DNA of 21,506 bases. It comes from an uncultured Eudoraea sp. GTDB lineage: Bacteria; Bacteroidota; Bacteroidia; Flavobacteriales; Flavobacteriaceae. The position numbers were made by a program, and so were the translations under genes. The stretch spans positions 1-21,506 of the forward strand of contig CAJQNH010000115.1 in assembly GCA_905479615.1 (NCBI GenBank), given 5' to 3'. How positions within the stretch are numbered: position 1 is the first letter of the stretch; each line of letters starts with the position of its first letter. Of the stretch, positions 1 through 7,082 are shown in pieces. The notes beneath the pieces were generated by a model, which was not told the origin of the DNA, did no database searches, and saw only the letters and a list, made by a program, of their open reading frames with translations.

Positions 1-87
1 GGAGGAAATAGAAGCAAAATAGCTTACCCTAAGGGTCAGACGTATTTTATCCTGTATTCTGTGCTGATGTTTGGTTTCTTTTTCCAT
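1..87 (-). CDS. N-terminal fragment of an unidentified protein, cut by the window edge
   Basis: On the minus strand an ATG at 87 opens a frame of 29 codons that stays open to the first base of the window. The peptide begins MEKETKHQHRIQDK and continues into a more hydrophobic stretch (LRVSYFASISS), which could be the start of a membrane segment after a charged cytoplasmic N-terminus. I do not recognise the family. It lies 163 bp beyond the stop of the oxidoreductase on the same strand. The only support is the open frame and the protein-like composition, so it may be spurious. Confidence 0.4.
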   Translation of the reverse strand, partial: MEKETKHQHRIQDKIRLTLRVSYFASISS

Positions 88-250
88 AGTCTTAAGTTAT
101 ATTCATTGATGCAGCTATGCTTCATATGGAAAATCGCAACCCTAGTTGGGAAGCGAATTCCCTCAATGATGTAAAGCTATATATGTTTTATCATATATTC
201 AACAGCTAATCTGACAAAAAGTAACTTTGTTATCTACAATACTAAATATG

Positions 251-1645
251 TTAATCTCGTACCTCCTTAGGCTGTAAATTGGTCAGATCTCCAATGTTTA
301 CAGCTGTGCCGGTTTCAATACTTTTCCTTGCCGCAATCCCTATAAGCACAGACATTGCGCCATCTCTGCTTCCTGCGGTCCTGCCAAATGGATCAACAGA
401 ATCAGCACTTCTAAACATTTTGTCTTGTAAGCGCTTATCACCTCCGCCATGACCGCTTTTTTCCATTTCTACCATAACGGTTTCGAAATCCTTCCACAAA
501 TTGTGCACGATTATGGGTTCATTATGCTCAGTTTCCTCATTGTTCTGCTCCATTTCCTTGTCGTGCATTTCGGCCTGATCAATATTCATTTCTTTATAAT
601 AAGGGATGTCCATCCAGGCTTCCAGTCTTCCTTCCGTTCCGTTAAATGCAACCCGCCAACCTTCGAACGGAGAATAAGTAGTTAGCGAATAATTTAACTG
701 TACGTTATTTTGATATTTGACCTGTGCGGACATCTTATCATAAATGTTTATTTCATTTCTAAAAAGGCAGTTGTCTCGGATATACCCGTCGTATTTCTCA
801 TTTTTTGTATAGAGATCATTTAAAAATTGATTTTTAGTAATGTCCCAATAAAAGTCACAATTAGATTGATGATTGCAATTTCTGCAGTTGTCCCCTCTGA
901 AAGGTCCATTTTTACCATAAAATTCCAAATCGCCGAATGCAAATACTTCGGATGGCTCAGAATTGATCCACCAGTTAAGAAGGTCAAAATGATGGGTAGC
1001 CTTGTGAACCCATAAAGACCCGCTGCTTTCCATCTGTCCGTGCCATCTGCGGAAATAACTGGCACCGTGGTAAGTGTTCAGATACCAATGAAAGTCCACT
1101 GAAGTTAGTTTGCCAATAGTGTTTTCTGCTAATAACTGTTTTATTTTAGTGTTATAAGGGCTCCATCGGTAGTTAAAACCTACTATCAGGTTTTTGCCTG
1201 ATTTTTTTTCCGCATCCAGAATGGCCTGACATTTATTTTCATCCGTAGTTAATGGTTTTTCAGTAAGGACATCGCATCCCATTTCCATTGCTTTGATAAT
1301 AAATTCATGGTGAGTTGCATCTTTTGTAGTCACGATAACAAGATCCGGTTTAGAATCCCGGATCATTTTCTCAAAATTTGTAAAAGTAGCACAACTGGCC
1401 CCGGTATATTCTTTTCCAAAGGAGAGTCTCCCCGGATTTATATCGCACAAGCCCACAAACTCCAGGATATCTGAATATTCATCAACAAGACGTTTTCCCC
1501 AAAAAGTGATACCGCGAATACCTGTTCCAACAAGTGCAATTTTTAATTTAGTATTCATTCCAAAATCAAATTGTGTAATTGGCATTGCCGAAGAGGCAGC
1601 CAACATGCTAATAGAAGTCAGGAACTTACGTCTGGAAGATTTCAT
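251..1645 (-). CDS. Gfo/Idh/MocA family oxidoreductase with Tat signal
   Basis: Probable NAD(P)-dependent sugar or sugar-derivative oxidoreductase of 464 aa. The N-terminus has a twin-arginine signal (SRRKFLTS, residues 4-11, then a hydrophobic stretch to about 22), so it is probably exported folded; this window also carries tatC. A Rossmann motif GTGIRG lies near residues 40-45. The family's EKP motif is at 129-131, a NYR motif at 158-160 and HHFD at 218-221, where the family keeps catalytic or substrate-binding residues. A Cys cluster (C254, C257, C263, with C293 further on) resembles the small Cys-rich insert seen in some Bacteroidota members and could bind a metal. The substrate cannot be told from sequence. 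The gene follows secA on the same strand, but the hairpin at 1694-1725 separates them, so it is probably transcribed independently. Confidence 0.9.
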   Translation of the reverse strand: MKSSRRKFLTSISMLAASSAMPITQFDFGMNTKLKIALVGTGIRGITFWGKRLVDEYSDILEFVGLCDINPGRLSFGKEYTGASCATFTNFEKMIRDSKPDLVIVTTKDATHHEFIIKAMEMGCDVLTEKPLTTDENKCQAILDAEKKSGKNLIVGFNYRWSPYNTKIKQLLAENTIGKLTSVDFHWYLNTYHGASYFRRWHGQMESSGSLWVHKATHHFDLLNWWINSEPSEVFAFGDLEFYGKNGPFRGDNCRNCNHQSNCDFYWDITKNQFLNDLYTKNEKYDGYIRDNCLFRNEINIYDKMSAQVKYQNNVQLNYSLTTYSPFEGWRVAFNGTEGRLEAWMDIPYYKEMNIDQAEMHDKEMEQNNEETEHNEPIIVHNLWKDFETVMVEMEKSGHGGGDKRLQDKMFRSADSVDPFGRTAGSRDGAMSVLIGIAARKSIETGTAVNIGDLTNLQPKEVRD

Positions 1646-1693
1646 ATCAAAGGAAAATAAGGTGTCAATACCTAAAGATATGGCATTTTAAAC

Positions 1694-1725
1694 AAAAAAG
1701 GCGTCCATGTACGGACGCCTTTTTA
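1694..1725. terminator. Bidirectional hairpin terminator after secA
   Basis: An inverted repeat with a 12-bp stem (1695-1706 against 1713-1724, core GGCGTCC/GGACGCC) and a 6-base loop. It is flanked by an A run on one side and a T run on the other, so it reads as an intrinsic terminator in either direction. It lies 19 bp past the secA stop codon and 48 bp before the start of the oxidoreductase gene. It is expected mainly to end secA transcription. Confidence 0.85.
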
Positions 1726-1743
1726 ATGATAGCAGTTAATTTG

Positions 1744-4700
1744 TCAATCTTCAATCAATACCCATTCCCCTCGGTCTATAAGTGGCTCTGCCTGTTTGAA
1801 TTTGACCGTCTTGCTTTCGCCCGACATTACATTTTTTATAGTGACCCTTTCATTTCTGCCAATTTTAGGTTTTACCCTCACAATGGTTTCTGTAATCGGG
1901 GCTCGGCCACCTTGATTTTGCCCTACTGCCCTGTTCCGGGCGGCTAATTCATCATTATTCGGAATTTCCTCCTTAGTGGTCTGCAGCTTTTCCTTTGGTC
2001 TTCGTACATTCCTAGCTTCCTGAATCTCATTGGTGTCAGCTGAGGGCAATTCCCCTTTGAACAGGAAGGAAACAACTTCTTTGTTAACGTTGTCGATCAT
2101 GCTTTTAAAAAGTTCAAAAGCTTCAAATTTATAGATCAACAAAGGATCTTTCTGCTCGTGAACAGCCAACTGAACAGACTGTTTTAACTCGTCCATTTTC
2201 CTCAGGTGAGTTTTCCAAGCGTCATCAACTATGGCCAGAGTTATATTCTTTTCAAAATCTGTAACCAATTCTTTACCATTCGACTCATAGGCATTTTTAA
2301 GATTGGTAACCACATTAAGTGATTTAATACCATCGGTAAAAGGAACTACAATGCGTTCAAATTTATTGCTGCTGTCCTCGTATACCTTTTTAATTACAGG
2401 GAACGCCGTGGCGGCACTTCTCTCCATTTTACTCTGGTAATAATCATATGCGGCAGTATAGGTTGTATTTGCGATCTCCAGAAAAGTCTGTTTGGCGAAT
2501 TCCTCCTCTGTAACCGGTGAGGTAATGGAGAAATATTTGATGAGTTCAAACTCAAAATTCTTGAAATCATTAGCAGCCTTATTGGTATCGGCAATTACCT
2601 CACATGTATCATAAACCATGTTTGCAATATCTACCTTAAGACGCTCACCCTGCAATGCATGTCGTCTTCTTTTATAAACTACTTCCCGTTGGGCATTCAT
2701 TACATCATCATACTCTAATAGTCGTTTACGAATACCAAAGTTATTTTCTTCTACTTTTTTCTGTGCCCGTTCAATAGATTTGGTCATCATAGAATGCTGG
2801 ATTACTTCTCCTTCTTCAAGACCCATTCTATCCATCATTTTTGCAACCCTGTCTGAACCAAAAAGGCGCATTAAGTTATCTTCCAAAGAAACATAAAATT
2901 GCGAACTTCCAGGATCTCCCTGACGTCCTGATCGTCCTCTCAACTGCCTGTCGACCCTTCTGGAGTCGTGTCTTTCTGTACCTACGATGGCCAAGCCCCC
3001 TGCTTTTTTAACTTCTTCAGATAATTTTATATCGGTTCCCCGTCCTGCCATGTTTGTTGCAATGGTTACGATACCTGCATTACCGGCTTCTGCCACAATA
3101 TCTGCTTCTTTTTTATGCAGTTTCGCGTTCAAAACATTGTGCGGAATTTTTCGTATACCCAGCATTCGTGATAATAATTCAGATATTTCCACGGAAGTGG
3201 TACCAATAAGTATCGGTCTTTTTTGTTCCGAAAGTTTGGTAACTTCGTCAATAATGGCGTTGTATTTTTCTCTTTTGGTCTTATAGATAAGATCGTTTCT
3301 GTCATCTCTTACAATAGGCCTGTTTGTAGGGATCTCCATAACATCCAATTTATAGATCTCCCATAATTCCCCTGCTTCCGTTACGGCAGTACCTGTCATA
3401 CCTGAAAGCTTTTTGTACATTCTGAAATAATTCTGTAAAGTAACCGTAGCAAAAGTCTGTGTCATTGCTTCGATTTTTACATTCTCTTTTGCTTCAATGG
3501 CCTGGTGTAATCCGTCTGAATACCTGCGCCCGTCCATAATACGTCCGGTTTGTTCATCAACTATCATCACCTTATTTTCAATAACCACATACTCCACATC
3601 TTTTTCGAAGAGCGTATATGCCTTTAATAGCTGGCTCATAGTGTGGATACGTTCGCTTTTTATTGCAAAATCTTTGAATAATGCCTCTTTTTCTGATGCC
3701 TCCTTTTCGATTTCCAGGTTTTGATTTTCGATTTTTGCAATCTCACTTCCAATATCCGGCATCACAAAAAAGTCGTTTTGCTGATCTCCGGAAATATATC
3801 CTATACCCTTATCTGTAAGTTCAATCTGGTTGTTCTTTTCATCGATAACAAATAACAATTCCGCATCTACCTGAGGCATTTCCCGGTTGTTATCCTGCAT
3901 ATAAAAATTTTCAGTTTTTTGAAGCAGTTGTTTTATGCCTTCTTCACTCAGAAATTTAATAAGGGCTTTATTCTTGGGTAAGCCTCTGTGTACCCTTAGC
4001 AATAGAAAACCACCTTCTTTGGTATTTCCCGCAGATATTTCTTTTTTGGCTTCTGCCAGAACTCCGGTAAGGTACTGACGTTGTTTTTGAACAATGTCTG
4101 ACACTTTGGGTTTCAATTCATTAAATTCGTGACGATCTCCTTCAGGCACAGGTCCTGATATGATTAATGGAGTACGGGCGTCATCTACAAGTACAGAATC
4201 GACCTCATCCACAATGGCATAGTGATGCGGCCGTTGTACAAGGTCACCAGGTGTATGAGCCATATTATCTCTAAGGTAATCGAATCCAAATTCGTTGTTG
4301 GTTCCATAGGTAATATCTGCGTTGTAAGCTGCTCTTCTTCCTTCGGAATTAGGTTGATGCTTGTCTATACAGTCCACGGAAAGACCATGAAATTCAAATA
4401 TTGGTGCCATCCACGCACTATCCCTTTTAGCCAGGTAATCATTTACAGTAACCAAATGAGCCCCTTTTCCTGCCAAGGCATTCAAGTACATTGGCAGCGT
4501 AGCAACAAGTGTTTTACCTTCACCAGTCTGCATTTCTGCAATTTTACCCTGATGCAAAGCAATCCCGCCAATTAGCTGTACGTCATAGTGTACCATATCC
4601 CAGGTGACTTCTTTTCCGGCGGCATCCCATGAGTTTAGCCATAGGGCATTATCACCCTCCAGACTTACATATTCTTTGGAGCCAGATAGCAATCTGTCAA

Positions 4701-5106
4701 ATTCTGAGGCTTCAACCGTAATGGTTGGATTATTTACAAATCGCTTAGCTGTTTCTTTAATTACGGCAAAGGCTTCAGGTAGAATCTCGTTTAAAGTGAC
4801 CTCTGTAATTTTATAGACTTCGTCTTCAAGTTTATCAATTTCTGCATATATTTCCTCATTTCTGTCTATATCCAGAGAAGCTTTTACTTCTTCCTTCAAT
4901 ATGTCAATCTTCTTCTGAAGTTCTTCAGATGCCTTGGTTATTGTTAGTTTGAAGTCTTTTGTTTTTTTCCTAAGTGCATTGTGGTCCAAGCTTTCAATCG
5001 CTGCTTCAAAGGATTTGATCTCTTTTAAGAGAGGTTGTAGTTCCTTAACATCCTTCTTAGCCTTGTCACCTACAAATGCCTTGATGACTGAATTTAAAAT
5101 ACTCAT
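1744..5106 (-). CDS. secA: Preprotein translocase ATPase SecA
   Basis: SecA, the cytoplasmic motor that uses ATP to push unfolded preproteins through SecYEG. It is 1,120 aa, about 220 longer than E. coli SecA. Visible features are the Walker A motif MQTGEGKT (192-199), the DEVDS Walker B-type motif near 300, DDARTPLIISGP just after it, then the preprotein cross-linking domain. That domain is enlarged: about 185 residues separate ISGP from FEKDVEYVV, against roughly 95 in E. coli by my recollection. Further on are VDEQTGRIMDGRR, TNMAGRGTDIKL, and GRSGRQGDPGSS of the second helicase domain, then the scaffold and wing regions. The C-terminus ends in a basic/acidic segment (GRNERVTIKN to WVLIED) and lacks the CxCxSGx8C(H/C) zinc motif that binds SecB. 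Both departures are, to my knowledge, usual in Flavobacteriia. The gene stands alone between two hairpins. Confidence 0.98.
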   Translation of the reverse strand: MSILNSVIKAFVGDKAKKDVKELQPLLKEIKSFEAAIESLDHNALRKKTKDFKLTITKASEELQKKIDILKEEVKASLDIDRNEEIYAEIDKLEDEVYKITEVTLNEILPEAFAVIKETAKRFVNNPTITVEASEFDRLLSGSKEYVSLEGDNALWLNSWDAAGKEVTWDMVHYDVQLIGGIALHQGKIAEMQTGEGKTLVATLPMYLNALAGKGAHLVTVNDYLAKRDSAWMAPIFEFHGLSVDCIDKHQPNSEGRRAAYNADITYGTNNEFGFDYLRDNMAHTPGDLVQRPHHYAIVDEVDSVLVDDARTPLIISGPVPEGDRHEFNELKPKVSDIVQKQRQYLTGVLAEAKKEISAGNTKEGGFLLLRVHRGLPKNKALIKFLSEEGIKQLLQKTENFYMQDNNREMPQVDAELLFVIDEKNNQIELTDKGIGYISGDQQNDFFVMPDIGSEIAKIENQNLEIEKEASEKEALFKDFAIKSERIHTMSQLLKAYTLFEKDVEYVVIENKVMIVDEQTGRIMDGRRYSDGLHQAIEAKENVKIEAMTQTFATVTLQNYFRMYKKLSGMTGTAVTEAGELWEIYKLDVMEIPTNRPIVRDDRNDLIYKTKREKYNAIIDEVTKLSEQKRPILIGTTSVEISELLSRMLGIRKIPHNVLNAKLHKKEADIVAEAGNAGIVTIATNMAGRGTDIKLSEEVKKAGGLAIVGTERHDSRRVDRQLRGRSGRQGDPGSSQFYVSLEDNLMRLFGSDRVAKMMDRMGLEEGEVIQHSMMTKSIERAQKKVEENNFGIRKRLLEYDDVMNAQREVVYKRRRHALQGERLKVDIANMVYDTCEVIADTNKAANDFKNFEFELIKYFSITSPVTEEEFAKQTFLEIANTTYTAAYDYYQSKMERSAATAFPVIKKVYEDSSNKFERIVVPFTDGIKSLNVVTNLKNAYESNGKELVTDFEKNITLAIVDDAWKTHLRKMDELKQSVQLAVHEQKDPLLIYKFEAFELFKSMIDNVNKEVVSFLFKGELPSADTNEIQEARNVRRPKEKLQTTKEEIPNNDELAARNRAVGQNQGGRAPITETIVRVKPKIGRNERVTIKNVMSGESKTVKFKQAEPLIDRGEWVLIED

Positions 5107-5271
5107 ATATTATTCATGTTTTGATAGCATGCTCTTCAGGACTTAAAGTGCAATTGAATAATCCTAAAAATGAGCAATATGCTATAGAATTGCAATATCC
5201 TTTTTTAAAGCAAAAGGTATTCCAGATTTTATATTTCTACTTAAACTTCTTTAAGCCTGTCAAAATTACAT

Positions 5272-5298
5272 AAAAAAAAAGCCTCAAATGAGACTTTT
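5272..5298 (-). terminator. Intrinsic terminator after the DUF2795 gene
   Basis: Read on the minus strand this is a hairpin AAAAGTCTC/GAGGCTTTT with a 4-base loop and one G-U pair, followed by an unbroken run of T (the nine A at 5272-5280 on the plus strand). It starts about 20 bp after the stop codon of the DUF2795 gene and precedes secA, so secA needs its own promoter in 5107-5271. Confidence 0.75.
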
Positions 5299-5319
5299 AA
5301 TAGGTTTTAGGAAACTTCT

Positions 5320-5544
5320 TTAATATTCATCCTCATTCCAGAGGTAATCTTCTTCCGTGGGGTAATCCGGCCATATTTCTTCTATTGATTCGTATATCTC
5401 ACCGCCTTCTTCCTCCATAGATTGTAAATTTTCAACTACTTCCAAAGGAGCTCCAGTTCTAATGGCATAATCTATTAATTCGTCTTTAGTAGCTGGCCAG
5501 GGTGCGTCACTTAAATAAGATGCTAGTTCTAATGTCCAATACAT
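5320..5544 (-). CDS. DUF2795 domain protein
   Basis: A 74-aa acidic cytoplasmic protein of unknown function. It begins MYWTLELASYLSDAPWPATK and ends in a strongly acidic, aromatic tail (YPTEEDYLWNEDEY). The segment PWPATKDELIDYAIRTGAP is the DUF2795-type helical core. The sequence closely matches small proteins I recall next to secA in many Flavobacteriia. The acidic charge and small size would suit a binding partner of a larger protein, but that is only inference. It has its own promoter (5572-5601) and terminator (5272-5298), so it is probably monocistronic rather than part of a secA operon. Confidence 0.88.
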   Translation of the reverse strand: MYWTLELASYLSDAPWPATKDELIDYAIRTGAPLEVVENLQSMEEEGGEIYESIEEIWPDYPTEEDYLWNEDEY

Positions 5545-5571
5545 GGCTTTATTGTGAATTTAAAATTTTTG

Positions 5572-5601
5572 CAAAAATAGATTTTAAACCCATATTGCCA
5601 A
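5572..5601 (-). promoter_or_regulatory. Bacteroidota-type promoter of the DUF2795 gene
   Basis: On the minus strand a TTG (5601-5599) is followed after exactly 19 bases by TATTTTTG (5579-5572), matching the Bacteroidota sigma-ABfr consensus of TTG at -33 and TAnnTTTG at -7. The ATG of the DUF2795 gene lies 27 bases downstream of the -7 element, leaving room for a leader of about 20 nt. Confidence 0.6.
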
Positions 5602-5680
5602 GAAAAATCTGAGTAAAATCACTTATTTTATCAACAATTTAAGGTTTTGATAAATTCATAACGAAGAAAAAGTATAATTA

Positions 5681-6256
5681 TTAGCCCTTTTTCTCAGGAA
5701 TCCACTTTATTTCATCTGCCTTTAAATCGTATGACAATTTCCGTGCCAGTACAAATAAATAGTCTGAAAGACGGTTGAGGTAAGTTAAAACCATACCATC
5801 AACAGGTTCATTTTCATGTAGTAGTGATACCATTCGCTCAGCTCTTCTGCAAATAGTACGAGCAATATGACAGTATGACACTGTTGTATGGCCGCCGGGC
5901 AGGATAAAATGGGTCATTGGCGGCATAGTTTCATTCATAGTGTCCATTTCCTTTTCCAATTGCTCAACATCTGCAATGCTTATTAGAGGAATATTAAGAC
6001 GATCTTTTCCACTTTTTAATTGAGCTTTTTTAGGGTCCGTGGCCAAAATAGCACCTACTATAAACAATTTATCCTGGGTAGTAATAAGAATCTCTCTGAA
6101 ATGTACATTCATTTCCTGATCCCTTAGCAGTCCAAGCCATGAATTTAGTTCATCAACAGTACCATAACCGTTAATGCGAATGTGATGTTTAAAAACCCTT
6201 GTACCTCCAAAAAGTGAAGTTGAACCCGTGTCTCCGGTTTTGGTATATATTTTCAT
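5681..6256 (-). CDS. pduO: Corrinoid adenosyltransferase, PduO type (cob(I)alamin/cob(I)yrinate)
   Basis: A 191-aa ATP:corrinoid adenosyltransferase of the PduO/MMAB type, which moves the 5'-deoxyadenosyl group of ATP to Co(I) corrinoid to make adenosylcobalamin. The N-terminal ATP-binding signature TKTGDTGSTSLFGG (5-18) is intact, followed by GYGTVDELNSWLG (31-43). The C-terminal helices carry the family motifs RTICRRAERMV (about 133-143) and NRLSDYLFVLAR (about 161-172). The length matches single-domain members. In flavobacteria the likely client is methylmalonyl-CoA mutase or adenosylcobalamin-dependent ribonucleotide reductase, neither of which is in view. It is the last gene of a same-strand run starting at 10190, 96 bp after the 46-aa membrane ORF. 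Confidence 0.93.
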   Translation of the reverse strand: MKIYTKTGDTGSTSLFGGTRVFKHHIRINGYGTVDELNSWLGLLRDQEMNVHFREILITTQDKLFIVGAILATDPKKAQLKSGKDRLNIPLISIADVEQLEKEMDTMNETMPPMTHFILPGGHTTVSYCHIARTICRRAERMVSLLHENEPVDGMVLTYLNRLSDYLFVLARKLSYDLKADEIKWIPEKKG

Positions 6257-6352
6257 AGGCTATTTTAGAACTTTTGAGTTGCAAGTTAGGAAATTGGCTG
6301 TATATGAAATTTTTTATTCTGTGCTAAATAGGAATACCTGGAGTATTTACAA

Positions 6353-6493
6353 TTACTTCCTTTTATCCTTTCGCTCATAACCATCCATAAATTTCCTTGA
6401 TTTTCTTTTCTTTGAGCTTTTTTTACTAAAAATAGAAATGATAATATATAAAATGGCCACTCCGGCTAATAGGTAATAAATACTGTTGTTCAT
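6353..6493 (-). CDS. Small single-span membrane protein, 46 aa
   Basis: A short ORF with an ATG at 6493 and a TAA at 6353. The peptide begins MNNSIYYLLAGVAILYIIIS, which is one hydrophobic membrane helix (about residues 5-22). A strongly basic tail follows (SKKSSKKRKSRKFMDGYERK), predicting an N-out/C-in single-pass peptide with a cytoplasmic positive patch. It sits 33 bp after the methyltransferase-like gene and 96 bp before the adenosyltransferase on the same strand, as expected for a member of the operon. I do not know a function. The clean amphipathic design and fit between neighbours argue that it is real. Confidence 0.6.
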   Translation of the reverse strand: MNNSIYYLLAGVAILYIIISIFSKKSSKKRKSRKFMDGYERKDKRK

Positions 6494-6526
6494 AGTATGA
6501 AAAATATCTATCTTAAAGTTAAGAGT

Positions 6527-7027
6527 TTATATTCTAATCCTAAAATGTTCTCTGGCTTGTGTTTTATGGAAAAAAAGAAGGCCACCAAAATACATATCCA
6601 CACTAACCAATACAAAATCTGTTAAAACTAATTTATTCCACAGTTCTTTCGAGCTTCTATTTTTCCTGATGTCACTAATATAGATTATTCCCTTGGGTTG
6701 TTGTTCCCCGTAGTTGGCCATATCCGAAATTTGAGATTCTGTAACCAGGGCCTCATAGTATTTTATATCATATGGTGCTTTAAATGAAAGAGATGGAAAT
6801 TCGTTTTTCACTTTATTTTTTAAAAGCTCATTTTCTTCTTCAAAGCCAATACTATTTGGCTTGAAGTAACTAATGCATTTGAAAAATATATTCAGTGATT
6901 TTGATCTGCAGTATTTATGTTTTATATACAGACCCTTTGTAACAAAACGATAAATAAATGGAGAATGGATTCCATGCTGGTTAGTTGCCTTAAACCAGAA
7001 TTTCAGATATTGAAAGGTACCAGACAT
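6527..7027 (-). CDS. Shortened SAM-methyltransferase-like protein lacking the SAM-binding core
   Basis: A 166-aa protein that matches, from memory, the two ends of a Flavobacteriia class I SAM-dependent methyltransferase of about 250 residues. The N-terminal part has KATNQHGIHSPFIYRFVTK (13-31), like the NQHGVHSPF start of that family. The C-terminal part has VDMYFGGLLFFHKTQAREHF (143-162), like its usual ending. The glycine-rich motif that binds SAM (expected as ELGTSLGI or similar) and the following acidic motif are absent, so about 90 central residues appear to be missing or replaced. The reading frame is nevertheless intact from ATG to stop. It is either a degenerated methyltransferase or a repurposed paralogue; catalysis looks unlikely. 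It lies 55 bp downstream of the ABC-F gene. Confidence 0.7.
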   Translation of the reverse strand: MSGTFQYLKFWFKATNQHGIHSPFIYRFVTKGLYIKHKYCRSKSLNIFFKCISYFKPNSIGFEEENELLKNKVKNEFPSLSFKAPYDIKYYEALVTESQISDMANYGEQQPKGIIYISDIRKNRSSKELWNKLVLTDFVLVSVDMYFGGLLFFHKTQAREHFRIRI

Positions 7028-7082
7028 AAAAGTAAATTCTTATTATCAGTAAATTCAAATAGTATAATTACCACTTTGCGAA

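Noticed and set aside
148..163. Possible hairpin GGGAA-GCGAA-TTCCC between the first two genes
   Set aside because: Only 5 bp of stem and no T run, so not a convincing terminator; the stretch 88-250 otherwise holds nothing I can assign.
4222..4575. Open plus-strand frame of 117 codons inside secA
   Set aside because: Entirely antisense to the conserved SecA motor region; composition fits a shadow frame and it has no recognisable domain.
5261..5268. TAATTTTG as a -7 element for secA
   Set aside because: It lies against the upstream terminator and the nearest TTG gives a spacer of only 16 bases; the secA promoter is probably elsewhere in 5107-5271.
5652..5695. Possible A/T-rich hairpin after the adenosyltransferase stop
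   Set aside because: The stem is almost entirely A-T with a loop of about 14 bases, too weak to call a terminator.
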